Shown: piece by piece, positions 36,615 to 45,721 of the stretch
Layout of the letters: each line of letters begins with the position of its first letter
How positions within the stretch are numbered: the first letter of the stretch is position 1
Assembly (NCBI GenBank): GCA_947458745.1
Contig: CANGYQ010000001.1
Coordinates: forward strand, 124,001-188,000
Length of the DNA stretch: 64,000 nt
Reading direction: 5' to 3'
Origin: Bryobacteraceae bacterium
GTDB lineage: Bacteria; Acidobacteriota; Terriglobia; Bryobacterales; Bryobacteraceae
Notes under the pieces: model-generated
Database searches by the model: none
The model's input: the letters and a program-made list of their open reading frames with translations, nothing else
Told to the model about the DNA's origin: nothing
Position numbers and translations under genes: made by a program

Positions 36615-37757
36615 CTACTTGCCGTCGATCTCCCGGATCGCCTTCGCCAGATCTCCCGGACCGTAGAGCGTCAGCGCCTTGCCCGGACCGGCCGTGACGA
36701 AGCGCTTTACGATGTCATCCGGAAAATAGCGTGAGGGGAAGCTGAGTGAATAGCTCTTGGGCAGCGTCATCCGCAACTCCTTGAGCTTCGGCGAGACCCG
36801 GGCGTCATAGCGGGACGTGGGGCCCAGAAACACGAGCGCTTGTGACGGCTCCGGGCGGGCGCTTTCGCGGCGGGTGAGATCTTCCAGTACTTCCGCGGGT
36901 CCGGCGCCATTCAGCGTGCGGTAGGAGATGGTGCCCAGGTTGAGATCCGAGAGCACGCGCAGCAGACGGCGCAGGGCGCGGCCATCGAAGTTCTCTTCTT
37001 CAAACAGCACTTGGCGATTATCCAGGCTGTAGGCGACGACGCGGGCTTCGGCAAAGTGTGAGGTATCGAGCAGGCTGGTCAAGCTCATCAGCAGCACAGT
37101 GATGTCAAAGGCCGACAGGCGCACGGTGGCGCGGCGGGGGATCACTGGGGCAGCGTGGAGGAAGACGGTCACCTTGTCCAGGCTGCCGGCTTTGGCGGGG
37201 ATGCCGGACCAGCGTTCCAGGCCGTTGTCGGCCACCTTGCCGGGTTCGATGCGGAGGGGGACGCCGGCCTTCTTGGCCTCAATCGACCAACGCTGGCGGC
37301 AGGTGCGGCCGGATTGATCGAGCACCTGGAGCAGCAGATCGTATCGGCCCTCGCCGAGGGAAAAACCACCACCGGCAGTGAACTCCATATTCTTGGGCAA
37401 GGGTTTATCCTGTGGCAGCGCGGGCAGCGTGGCCTGCCGGAAAAAGTAAGAGGCTTGGCCACCCTGAGGAGTGACGCGCAGCACCGAAATCAAGCCCTGC
37501 GGCTTATCGGTATTGGCGAACTGACGGACCGGCATGAACAGGTCGTAGCCGGTCCAGAAGCGGAAGCCGAAGCTGAGCCGCGGCTCAAACTTCAAGATGT
37601 TGCAGGCAAGCACGCCGCCCGTGTTGTCGTTCAGCGCCTGATTGAAGGCTTGTTCAATCTTGACCGTCTCGGCGCGGCCCGGCGTCAGCAGTTGCTGGCC
37701 CTTGGCCGCGAAGGAAAAGCAACAGACGATGGCGGCCCAGCGGTGCATACGGCTCAT
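36615..37757 (-). CDS. Secreted hypothetical protein (acidobacterial family)
   Basis: A 380-residue protein with a signal peptide (HRWAAIVCCFSFAAKGQ), from the ATG at 37757 or 37748. The body alternates beta segments such as LSFGFRFWTGYDLFMPVR, MEFTAGGGFSLGEGRYDLLLQVLD and a Rossmann-like C-terminal half (FDITVLLMSLTSLLDTSHF, ALVFLGPTSRYD). The overall plan resembles acidobacterial secreted proteins near VWA proteins, but no MIDAS motif was found. I do not recognise the function. It is followed on the same strand (upstream) by the DUF481 gene, about 58 bases apart. Confidence 0.6.
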   Translation of the reverse strand: MSRMHRWAAIVCCFSFAAKGQQLLTPGRAETVKIEQAFNQALNDNTGGVLACNILKFEPRLSFGFRFWTGYDLFMPVRQFANTDKPQGLISVLRVTPQGGQASYFFRQATLPALPQDKPLPKNMEFTAGGGFSLGEGRYDLLLQVLDQSGRTCRQRWSIEAKKAGVPLRIEPGKVADNGLERWSGIPAKAGSLDKVTVFLHAAPVIPRRATVRLSAFDITVLLMSLTSLLDTSHFAEARVVAYSLDNRQVLFEEENFDGRALRRLLRVLSDLNLGTISYRTLNGAGPAEVLEDLTRRESARPEPSQALVFLGPTSRYDARVSPKLKELRMTLPKSYSLSFPSRYFPDDIVKRFVTAGPGKALTLYGPGDLAKAIREIDGK

Positions 37758-37815
37758 TGGATCACTTGAGAGATCACCCGACCAATCGAAAATTATCCCG
37801 GCGGTCGCCGCCGCG

Positions 37816-38883
37816 CTACTTCACCCGTGTGGGAATGGTGTAGCGGATGCCGGTGGTAAACAGAGTGTCATTCTGTTTGCGGCCGACGGGCGGATTGGAC
37901 AGGAAGCGATTGCTGAAAGCCACCTGCAGGGCAAAGGATTTGTAGAGTGTCGCCACGCCACCCGCGTCAAAGTTGAGGCGGTACTCGCCCGAGTTGGACA
38001 AGTTGGGGAAGAACGAGAACCGTTCAAAAACGGAGAAGACGGAATTCAACTTATGGTTGAACTCCTGGTTGGCGTAAGCTTCACCCGAGCTCCGGTTGAA
38101 GGCGACCAGCCGGGGGTTGACACTGTTGGGGGCAAACGATTCACGGTTGAGCGCGCCACCACCACCGAACGTCAGAAGTGTGCGATCACTCTTGATCGCC
38201 GTGTAGCCCACGCCGCCGCCGAAGACGAAGCGCAGATCGAGCAGCTGGAACTTGTCGTTTTCATAGTCGTTGAAGGTTTGCAGGAACAGCTTGGGGCCGA
38301 CGTTGCGCTGGTAGCTCCAGCCGCCACGGATGGCCTGGGCGGTGGCGATCTTGGGTCCGGTGGTGCTGTTGGCAGCGTAGATCTGCGAAAAGCGCAGGCT
38401 GATCTTGTCCTTTGCCGTCACGCGGGCCAGATTGCCGGTGGTGGAATAGGTACTGGTTTGGGCGTTGCCGGAGGCGTTGGCGAGGCCAAAATCGATATAG
38501 CCGCTGTAGAGATCCAGGAACTGGGGTTGCAGTTTGCGCCGCTCTTCCAGCTCAAACTTCTCCTGCGCGGCGGGCGGGCGGATGGCGGCCAGTGTTTGGC
38601 GATCGGCGGTCGCGTCACCGACACGGACGACACTGCCTTCAGTCTTGATGACACCGGTCAACTTTTTGCCGTCCTTGGTGACCAGCACCACGGGAGCAGC
38701 GGATTCAATCGACACGACGTTATCGAGGGCGATGGTCACTTCGCCGGCAAACTCGCTTTTGAAAACCAATCCTTTGTCGGAGGTGGTGACGACCGTTCCC
38801 GAAAGCTTGTCGCCATTCTTCATCACCACGACATCGGCCCATAGGGCCGCGCCCAGACTCAACCCAACCAGCAATGCCTTCAT
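37816..38883 (-). CDS. DUF481 (YdiY-like) outer membrane protein
   Basis: A 355-residue protein. Signal peptide MKALLVGLSLGAALWA, then an SH3-like segment VVVMKNGDKLSGTVVTTSDKGLVFKSEFAGEV, then a long beta-rich DUF481 region from about residue 125 (SGYIDFGLANASGNAQTSTYSTTG) ending in aromatic-rich strands typical of an outer membrane barrel (FTTGIRYTIP). DUF481 members include the acid-inducible YdiY. Its ATG overlaps the purN stop by one base (TAATG), so it is translated from the pur transcript. Confidence 0.85.
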   Translation of the reverse strand: MKALLVGLSLGAALWADVVVMKNGDKLSGTVVTTSDKGLVFKSEFAGEVTIALDNVVSIESAAPVVLVTKDGKKLTGVIKTEGSVVRVGDATADRQTLAAIRPPAAQEKFELEERRKLQPQFLDLYSGYIDFGLANASGNAQTSTYSTTGNLARVTAKDKISLRFSQIYAANSTTGPKIATAQAIRGGWSYQRNVGPKLFLQTFNDYENDKFQLLDLRFVFGGGVGYTAIKSDRTLLTFGGGGALNRESFAPNSVNPRLVAFNRSSGEAYANQEFNHKLNSVFSVFERFSFFPNLSNSGEYRLNFDAGGVATLYKSFALQVAFSNRFLSNPPVGRKQNDTLFTTGIRYTIPTRVK

Positions 38884-39479
38884 TACCCGATCACCCTCCG
38901 ATTCTCAATCCGGTATTCTTCGTTCAGCACGAGGGCAATTGCCTCGGCATAAATTCGATGCTCTTGTTGCAGGATGCGCGCTGAAAGTGTGGCCTCCGTG
39001 TCGTGATCCCGAACCGGCACGGCGGCTTGGCGAATGATGGGGCCGGAATCCACGCCTTCGTCCACAAAGTGCACGGTGCAGCCCGCGAACTTGACGCCAT
39101 GCTCCAGCGCCTGACGCTGCGCATGCAACCCCGGGAAGGCCGGCAGCAGCGAGGGATGGATGTTCAGGATGCGTTCCGGGAAGGCTTGCACCATCACGGG
39201 ACCCAGCAACCGCATAAAGCCCGCCAGACAGACCAGGTCCACTTGATGTTCCTGGAGCACTTCGATCAGGCGTTGATCATACTGGTCGCGCGAAAGTCCC
39301 TTGCCGCCCACCCATAAGGCCTTCAGCCCCAGGCTGCGCGCCGTCGCGAGGCCGGGAGCGTCCGCCAAGTTGGAGATGACGACGGCGATTTCGGCCTCGA
39401 GTTGGCCATTGTCGATGTGACGCGCGATGGCCTCAAAGTTGGACCCGCGGCCGGAGAGGAGAACGCCGAGACGCTTCAC
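38883..39479 (-). CDS. purN: Phosphoribosylglycinamide formyltransferase
   Basis: A 198-residue GAR transformylase, third step of purine synthesis, using 10-formyl-THF. VLLSGRGSNFEAI at the N-terminus binds GAR; ILNIHPSLLPAFPGLHAQRQALEHGVKFAGCTVHFVDEGVDSGPII carries the catalytic Asn, His and Asp. The ATG overlaps the purM stop by four bases (ATGA), so the two are translationally coupled. Confidence 0.97.
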   Translation of the reverse strand: MKRLGVLLSGRGSNFEAIARHIDNGQLEAEIAVVISNLADAPGLATARSLGLKALWVGGKGLSRDQYDQRLIEVLQEHQVDLVCLAGFMRLLGPVMVQAFPERILNIHPSLLPAFPGLHAQRQALEHGVKFAGCTVHFVDEGVDSGPIIRQAAVPVRDHDTEATLSARILQQEHRIYAEAIALVLNEEYRIENRRVIG

Positions 39480-40516
39480 GCGGAGTACTTCACGCGGTCG
39501 CCGCCGGAGTGCTTCACCACCGCGCCAATCTCATAGCTGCGCTGGCGCAACGTCTTTAATGCGGCCACGGCGGCCTCCTTCTGCTTTGCGCCAACAACCA
39601 GGATCATGCCGATGCCGCAGTTGAAGGTGCGCCGCCAGTCATCATCCGGCGTCTGTCCGATCTGCCGCAACAGTTCAAAGATGGGCAGCACGGGCCAGGA
39701 CCCGACCTGTACTTCCACGCCCAGGCCAGCGGGCAGAATACGCGGCGTATTGTCGGTGATGCCACCGCCGGTGATGTGGGCTGCGCCTTTCAAGAGTCCT
39801 GCTTCCATCAGCGTGACGATGGGCTTCAAGTAGCTCAGGTGAACGCGCAAAAGTTCGTCGGCAGCGGTGCGCTTCAGTTCCGGGATGACGCTATCGATCT
39901 TGTAGCCGGCAACTTCAAACAGAAGCTTGCGGGCGAGGGAATAGCCGTTGGTGTGCAGACCGCTAGAGGGCAGGCCCAGCAGCACGTCGCCCGCCTTGAT
40001 GGAGGCTCCCGTGAGCATCTTCTTGCGTTCGACGGCGCCGACGATGAAGCCCGCCAAGTCATAATCGCCATCGGCATAGAGGCCCGGCATTTCGGCCGTT
40101 TCGCCACCGATCAGGGCGCAGCCATTGGCCTTGCAGCCGCGCGCCAAGCCCTTGATCACCTGAGCAGCGACGCGGTGATCCAGCTTGCCGCAGGCGAAAT
40201 AATCGAGAAAGAACTGGGGCCGGGCACCCTGCACCATGATGTCGTTGACGCAGTGGTTGACCAGGCATTCGCCAATGGTGTCGTGCTTTTGCGCCTCGAT
40301 GGCCACCTTCAGCTTGGTACCCACTCCATCGGCGGAGGAGACCAGCACCGGTTGGCGCATCTTGGGTAAGGCGAAGCCGCCGCCGAAGCTGCCAATGTCG
40401 GTGAGCACGCCCGGCGTGAACGTGGCACGGGCATATTGCCGGATCTGCTTGACAGCGCGATCGGCTTCGTCAATGTTCACACCGGCATCGGTGTAGCGGA
40501 CAGGAGATTGAGCCAT
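39476..40516 (-). CDS. purM: Phosphoribosylformylglycinamidine cyclo-ligase
   Basis: A 346-residue AIR synthetase, the fifth purine step, closing the imidazole ring with ATP. YTDAGVNIDEADRAVKQI, SADGVGTKLKVA, NHCVNDIMVQGARPQFFLDYFA, GGETAEMPG and HITGGGITDNTPRILP are all family-conserved. Located before purN, a common bacterial order. The next gene, on the plus strand, starts 48 bases away. Confidence 0.97.
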   Translation of the reverse strand: MAQSPVRYTDAGVNIDEADRAVKQIRQYARATFTPGVLTDIGSFGGGFALPKMRQPVLVSSADGVGTKLKVAIEAQKHDTIGECLVNHCVNDIMVQGARPQFFLDYFACGKLDHRVAAQVIKGLARGCKANGCALIGGETAEMPGLYADGDYDLAGFIVGAVERKKMLTGASIKAGDVLLGLPSSGLHTNGYSLARKLLFEVAGYKIDSVIPELKRTAADELLRVHLSYLKPIVTLMEAGLLKGAAHITGGGITDNTPRILPAGLGVEVQVGSWPVLPIFELLRQIGQTPDDDWRRTFNCGIGMILVVGAKQKEAAVAALKTLRQRSYEIGAVVKHSGGDRVKYSA

Positions 40517-40563
40517 GAGGAAGTTGTGTAACCTTCCATGATACTGCGATCATCTTGGGTACT

Positions 40564-41889
40564 ATGCGCGGTTTGGTGACCTTCGTCTTTGCCTTGACGC
40601 CGATTTTGGGTCAAGCGCCCCCGCCTGTTGTAGCTATCCGGAACGCCCGCATCGTCACGGTCAGTGGACCGGCGATGGCGAAGGGCACCGTAGTGGTCCG
40701 CAACGGGCTAATCACAGAAGTCGGCGAGAATGTCCCCGCCCCGGCGGATGCCTGGGTGGTGGACGGTGAAGGGCTGACGGTTTATCCCGGTCTGGTGGAC
40801 GCGATGGGCTCCATCGGGATTCCAGAGGCGGCACCGGCGGCGGCGGGTGGATTTAGCGGTGGTGGTGGTGGACGGAATGCGGCGGGTGCACTGCCTGCTC
40901 CCAACCAAGCCGGACTGCCGGCGCGTGGTCCGGAAGACCGGCCGTTGACCAGCACCTGGGTGCGCGCGGCGGATCTGGTCCGCGGCAATGAGCGGCGCGT
41001 CGAGGCCCTTCGCAATTCGGGCTTTACCAGCGCTGTGAGTTTCCCCACCGGTGGCATCTTTACGGGACAGGGCGCGGTGATCAACCTGGCTGGCGAAAAT
41101 AGCAGCCGCATGGTGCTGGACAACAGCGCCGGGCAGTTTGTCACGCTCGCCCGCGGCGGCTTTACGGCGTTTCCGGGCTCGCTGATGGGAACTCTGGCCT
41201 ACATCCGGCAAGTCTTCCTGGACGCCGACCACTACAAGAAGGCCAAGGAGCTTTACGCGAAGGCCCCGCAAGGGCTGGAGCGTCCGGCCTATGATCGCGC
41301 GCTCGAAGGCGTGCTGGAATCGAAGCGGTTCCTCATGCCGGCCGTGCGCGGCTATGAGATCGACCGCATGATCCGGTTCGCCAAAGAGATGGGCGTGCCG
41401 ACAATGTTCTACGGCCTGCATGAAGGCTACAAGGCGGCTCCGCTGCTGGCCAAATCAGGCAGCACGGCGCTGGTGAGCCTGAAGTGGCCGGAAGGCGCTC
41501 GCGACCGGGACCCGGACGACGTGGACAGCATGAAGGATCTGGAGTTGCGCGAGAATGCTCCGTCGACGCCCGCCGCGCTGGCGAAGGCGGGAGTGAAGTT
41601 TGCGCTCTACTCTGATGGATCGGAAAGCGTGTCCCGCAACATTCGCCGGGCGATCCAGAAAGGGCTTTCGACCGACGATGCGTTGCGCGCGCTGACGTTG
41701 ACGCCCGCCGAGATCTACGGCGTGGCCGACCGCATCGGCTCCATTGAAAAGGGCAAGATCGCCAATCTGGTGGTCGTCAAAGGGGACCTGTTCGCTGAGC
41801 GGCCCCAGATTCAACATGTGTTTGTGGACGGTGTCCGGTATGATCCGCCGCCGCCCGCGGCCGCGGCCAAGCCGGAGGTGACTCAATGA
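40564..41889 (+). CDS. Secreted amidohydrolase paralogue 1 (metal site incomplete)
   Basis: A 441-residue protein with a signal peptide (RGLVTFVFALTPILGQ). The amidohydrolase ends are recognisable: IRNARIVTVSG and GLITEVGENVPAP at the start, and GVADRIGSIEKGKIANLVVVKGDLF at the end. Where the HxH metal motif should be (PGLxDxHxH) it reads YPGLVDAMGSIG, so residues 81 and 83 are Met and Ser. A His in YGLHEGY and an Asp in LYSDGSES remain. The barrel is thus expected not to bind two metals in the standard way. A Gly-rich insertion lies at about 90-110. Its stop overlaps the start of the next paralogue (ATGA). Confidence 0.85.
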   Translation: MRGLVTFVFALTPILGQAPPPVVAIRNARIVTVSGPAMAKGTVVVRNGLITEVGENVPAPADAWVVDGEGLTVYPGLVDAMGSIGIPEAAPAAAGGFSGGGGGRNAAGALPAPNQAGLPARGPEDRPLTSTWVRAADLVRGNERRVEALRNSGFTSAVSFPTGGIFTGQGAVINLAGENSSRMVLDNSAGQFVTLARGGFTAFPGSLMGTLAYIRQVFLDADHYKKAKELYAKAPQGLERPAYDRALEGVLESKRFLMPAVRGYEIDRMIRFAKEMGVPTMFYGLHEGYKAAPLLAKSGSTALVSLKWPEGARDRDPDDVDSMKDLELRENAPSTPAALAKAGVKFALYSDGSESVSRNIRRAIQKGLSTDDALRALTLTPAEIYGVADRIGSIEKGKIANLVVVKGDLFAERPQIQHVFVDGVRYDPPPPAAAAKPEVTQ

Positions 41890-43256
41890 GCAAGATCTAT
41901 TCTTCATTTTTACTGGCGCTGGCCGCGGCCGGCACCCTGCGTGCGCAAGTAATTGTGATCCAGAACGCCAACATCCTGCCGGTGACCAAACCGGGCTTTA
42001 AGGGCTCCGTCGTGATCGAGAACGGCAAGATCAAGGAGATGGGCGAGAAAGTAGTGGTGCCTGCCGGGGCGCAGGTGATCGAGGCCAATGGCCAGTACCT
42101 GATGCCAGGTATCATCGATTGCCACTCCCACATCGCCGCTGATGCGATCAATGAAGGCAGCGTGTCGGTGTCGTCGATGGTGGGGATTGAAGATGTGCTG
42201 AACCCGACTGACATTTCCATCTATCGCGGTTTGGCGGGTGGCGTCACCAGTTCGAACATCCTGCACGGTTCGGCCAACGCGATCGGCGGCAAGTGCACGC
42301 TGATCAAGATGCGCTGGGGCAAGTCGGCCAGCGAGATGGTGTTTGAGGGTGCGAAGCCTTCGATCAAGTTTGCGCTGGGTGAAAACCCGAAGCGCCGCGG
42401 CAGTGCGGGCTCCGGTCCGTTGCAGGGGTCGGCGGGCAATCTGCGGTATCCGGCGACGCGGATGGGCGTGGAGGACGTGATCCGGCAGGCGTTCAACGAC
42501 GCCAAGATCTATCAGGCCAAGTGGCAGGAGTACAACGCCAAGACCGCCAAGGGCGAAGTGGCCATTCCGCCGCGCCGGGACCTGAAGTTGGAGCCGCTGG
42601 TGGAAGTACTGGAAAGCAAGCGCTTCGTGCACGCCCACAGCTACCGCGCCGACGAGATCCTGATGCTGCTCCGCGTGGCGGACGACTATGGCTTCAAGAT
42701 CCGGACGCTACAGCATGTGCTGGAAGGCTACAAGGTGGCCAAGGAGATCGCCGCGCACGGCGCGGGCGCTTCCACTTTCTCTGACTGGTGGGCGTACAAG
42801 GTGGAAGCCTTTGACGCCATCCCCTACAACGCTGCCATTCTCACGAAGAAAGGCGTGCTGACCTCGATCAACTCCGATTCAGCCGACGTCACCCGCCGCC
42901 TGAATACGGAGGCGGCCAAGGCGGTGAAATACGGCGGATTGACCGAGACCGAAGCCCTGGCGCTGATTACGATCAACCCGGCCAAGCAACTGGCGGTGGA
43001 GAGTCGCGTAGGGTCGATCGAAGTGGGCAAGGATGCCGACCTGGTGCTCTACGACAAGCATCCGCTGTCGAGCTATGCCGTCGCGCAGAAGGTCTTGGTC
43101 GATGGCAACGTCTACTTTGACCGCATGAAGGACATTGAGGAACGCGGCAAGAAGGAGCTGGTCAAGAAGCAGATGATCGACCGCGCCAAGGAACAGGAAC
43201 GTCTGCAACAGAAGAAGATGGGGCCGCCGCCCGCTGGCGCCCGGAGGCCTGCCTAG
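41886..43256 (+). CDS. Secreted amidohydrolase paralogue 2 (metal site intact)
   Basis: A 456-residue protein with signal peptide (SSFLLALAAAGTLRAQ). LMPGIIDCHSHIAAD holds the HxH pair at about residues 80 and 82. Further putative ligands are VHAHSYRADE, LQHVLEGYKVAKEI, and INSDSADV with the C-terminal Asp. The family C-terminus is intact: VGSIEVGKDADLVLYDKHPLS. This is the only one of the three tandem genes with a complete site, so it is the likely catalyst. Possible roles include dipeptidase, imidazolonepropionase-like or cyclic amide hydrolysis. Overlaps gene 1 by ATGA and abuts gene 3. Confidence 0.88.
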   Translation: MSKIYSSFLLALAAAGTLRAQVIVIQNANILPVTKPGFKGSVVIENGKIKEMGEKVVVPAGAQVIEANGQYLMPGIIDCHSHIAADAINEGSVSVSSMVGIEDVLNPTDISIYRGLAGGVTSSNILHGSANAIGGKCTLIKMRWGKSASEMVFEGAKPSIKFALGENPKRRGSAGSGPLQGSAGNLRYPATRMGVEDVIRQAFNDAKIYQAKWQEYNAKTAKGEVAIPPRRDLKLEPLVEVLESKRFVHAHSYRADEILMLLRVADDYGFKIRTLQHVLEGYKVAKEIAAHGAGASTFSDWWAYKVEAFDAIPYNAAILTKKGVLTSINSDSADVTRRLNTEAAKAVKYGGLTETEALALITINPAKQLAVESRVGSIEVGKDADLVLYDKHPLSSYAVAQKVLVDGNVYFDRMKDIEERGKKELVKKQMIDRAKEQERLQQKKMGPPPAGARRPA

Positions 43257-44603
43257 ATGACTCGTCGTATTTTGATTTCGATGGCCGCCTGCGCGGCCAC
43301 GCTGGTGGCGCAAGCCGACAAGAAGGCGGCGGCCCCGGCTGCCGCGGGCGCGGACAATTCGTTCTTCCTGCGCAACGTCACGGTGCACCCGGTAACCGGG
43401 CCTGAGGTGGCGGGCGGTGCCGTGCTGGTGAAGGACGGCAAGATCGCTGAGGTGGGCGCGAAGCTGGTGGCGCCCAAGGGCGTCAAGGTGGTGGAGGGCA
43501 AGGGGCTGCATGTGTGGCCCGGCATGATCAACTCCGCCACGCAATTAGGGCTGCAGGAGATCAGCTCCATCCGCGAGACGGTGGATACGGGCGAGATCGG
43601 CACGTTCAACCCACAGCTGCGGCCGCTGATCGCAGTGAACCCGGAAAGCGAGCACCTGCCGGTGACGCGCGCCAACGGCATCACTTCCGCGATGACCATG
43701 CCCGCCTCTGGTGGCGGTGGTGGGTCGCGTTCGGCGGGCACCAGTCCGCTGATTCCCGGGCATGTATCGCTGATGCATCTGGATGGCTGGACCTGGGAAG
43801 AGATGGAGATCAAGCGCAATGCCGCGCTGATGATCCAGTTCCCGACCATCGAGACGCGGACCTTCAACTTCATGGAGTTCACCGCCGGACGGACGGCGTT
43901 CACGGAAGCCAAGCGGTTCTACGACCGCCGGGTGAAGGAGCTGAACGACTACTTCGACCAGGCTCGGAACTACCAGAAGGCCAAGGCAGTGGCGCGGCCG
44001 GACTTCCGGATCGACCTGGCGTTTGAGGCGATGCTGCCCGTGCTGGACGGCAAGCTGCCCGTGATCATTCCGGCTCCGGATGAGCGGACCATCAAGGGTG
44101 CGATTGAGTTTATTGAGAAGCAGAAGCTGAAGGGCATCCTGGCCAATATTGGCCGGCCCGGCACGGCACTGGAGCTGATCAAGGCCAAGAACATCCCGGT
44201 GATCATCGGCGAATCAACCGATCTGCCGGAGCAGGAAGACGACGCCTACGACAAGAACTACGCCCGCGCCGCGGACCTGCACAAGGCGGGCATCAAGTTC
44301 GCTTTCGGCACCTTCGACACCCAGTTCGCCCGCAACCTGCCCTTCCAGGCCGGTATCGCGGCGGGCTACGGCTTGCCGCCAGCCGAAGCAGTGAAGGCCG
44401 TCACCATCAATGCCGCCGAAATTTGGGGCATTGCCGGGGAGTATGGCTCGATCGAAAAGGGCAAGTGGGCGGACCTGATCCTGACCGACGGCGACTTGCT
44501 GGAACACAAGACCAGCGTGAAGCAGATGTGGATCAAGGGTCGGGCGGTGTCGCTCGAAAACAAGCACACCAAGATGTACGAGAAGTATCTGGCGCGGCCG
44601 TAA
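43257..44603 (+). CDS. Secreted amidohydrolase paralogue 3 (metal site incomplete)
   Basis: A 448-residue protein with a signal peptide (RRILISMAACAATLVAQA). It has the amidohydrolase frame (LRNVTVHPVTGPEVAGGAVLVKDGKIAEVGAK; GEYGSIEKGKWADLILTDGDLL), but the metal motif reads WPGMINSATQLG, with Ala at 94 and Gln at 96 in place of His. The second His site is also changed (VIIPAPDERTI where paralogue 2 has VHAHSYRADEI). An Asp remains in FGTFDTQ. It starts one base after the stop of paralogue 2, so all three form one transcript. A Gly-rich loop lies at about 155-165. Confidence 0.85.
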   Translation: MTRRILISMAACAATLVAQADKKAAAPAAAGADNSFFLRNVTVHPVTGPEVAGGAVLVKDGKIAEVGAKLVAPKGVKVVEGKGLHVWPGMINSATQLGLQEISSIRETVDTGEIGTFNPQLRPLIAVNPESEHLPVTRANGITSAMTMPASGGGGGSRSAGTSPLIPGHVSLMHLDGWTWEEMEIKRNAALMIQFPTIETRTFNFMEFTAGRTAFTEAKRFYDRRVKELNDYFDQARNYQKAKAVARPDFRIDLAFEAMLPVLDGKLPVIIPAPDERTIKGAIEFIEKQKLKGILANIGRPGTALELIKAKNIPVIIGESTDLPEQEDDAYDKNYARAADLHKAGIKFAFGTFDTQFARNLPFQAGIAAGYGLPPAEAVKAVTINAAEIWGIAGEYGSIEKGKWADLILTDGDLLEHKTSVKQMWIKGRAVSLENKHTKMYEKYLARP

Positions 44604-44729
44604 TCCGCTCTGGTTGCCGACGGCTGGAGGTTCCGGCAAGAGTTGGAACCATCATCGGTGTTGGCGCGGTCCGTGCTTCCCAGACGGCCGCGCGAACGTC
44701 AATGGCTAGCACACGCAAGTGCACGCCGA

Positions 44730-45575
44730 CTATCGGACTTTGCGCTTCTCCAGCTCCAATGCGATGGTTCCCAGGTTCTGCAGGTCTCCCCGCAGCAACA
44801 GTTTTGTTCCATCCAGAACGTAGGTGCCCGTAAAGATCTTTGCCCCCTTGCTTAGCCATTTCTGCCAGATATCCAGAGAATGGTTATCCGGATCGGCTTG
44901 GAAGTGGTGAGTGGCAGATGAGCCATCCGCGAACTTGAAAACGCTCATGTAAGCGCGGTTGTACTCAAAGTAAATTCTCTGCGGGATCGCCCCCGCGGTA
45001 CTTCTCGGTTCTGCACGAACCACTTCCCAGGTACCGTCGATGGGCGAGGGAGCCCGATTGTTGTAGTTGGCAACCCAGTAGGTAAATCCAAACGCGGCCG
45101 ACACCATGCCAACCCGGAGCGTCCACTTCACGACGGGGGCCCCGGCGAATCTAATTCCTCCGGTTGTCTTCTGTCGCGTCCAAAACAGTTCCACCAGATC
45201 CTTAAAGTGCAAGCCAATCAGCCCCACCAGGACGCAAAACAAGATCAATGCGACCAAGGTTGCGCCTGGGTCGACGCCATAAAAGATATCGATGAGAACG
45301 ATGTTGCCCAGAATTGGCGCAAGCAGGCAGGCTCCCAGAAGCGTGGTGCGCCGAAAGGTGAGCAACAGCGCTCCGCCGATCTGCGCAAAGGCAATGAAGT
45401 TCCCATAGAACGTTGAGAAGCCAAAGTAGTACCAAGTCAGCCAGAAGCCACTGACGTGGCCCATGGGCTTGTCGAGTTCCGAATCGAGAATCGTGAATTG
45501 TGAACCGTTTACCTTGGCGAATCCGTAGGCCATGATCACAAGAGCGGTGGCGTAGCGGACGATGGCAAGGCCCAT
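44730..45575 (-). CDS. DoxX-like membrane protein with C-terminal extension
   Basis: A 281-residue protein with four predicted membrane helices in the first 190 residues (IVRYATALVIMAYGFAKVN, FIAFAQIGGALLLTF, LLGACLLAPILGNIVLIDI, LVALILFCVLVGLIGL), a fifth near VGMVSAAFGFTYWVA, and a soluble tail of about 95 residues. The membrane part resembles DoxX/SURF4-like proteins. The tail (GTWEVVRAEPRS, GTYVLDGTKLLLRG) suggests a small beta barrel of lipocalin-like type. Function unknown. No operon partner is close. Confidence 0.6.
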   Translation of the reverse strand: MGLAIVRYATALVIMAYGFAKVNGSQFTILDSELDKPMGHVSGFWLTWYYFGFSTFYGNFIAFAQIGGALLLTFRRTTLLGACLLAPILGNIVLIDIFYGVDPGATLVALILFCVLVGLIGLHFKDLVELFWTRQKTTGGIRFAGAPVVKWTLRVGMVSAAFGFTYWVANYNNRAPSPIDGTWEVVRAEPRSTAGAIPQRIYFEYNRAYMSVFKFADGSSATHHFQADPDNHSLDIWQKWLSKGAKIFTGTYVLDGTKLLLRGDLQNLGTIALELEKRKVR

Positions 45576-45721
45576 TTGAGTGAGATTCTAACGCAAACGC
45601 CGGCCCGCACCTGACATGGGTCCATCACTTGAGCGGCGGATCGGATGGCCCTGATCCACGCAGTGCGGAGAACATCGGCAAGGATCTCAGCCTGCGCAGT
45701 CAACGGCTTTCTGGATGCAAC

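Noticed and set aside
44604-44729. Possible tRNA or small RNA between the amidohydrolase and the DoxX-like gene
   Set aside because: No cloverleaf, no conserved T-loop GGTTCRA pattern in the right place, no terminator.
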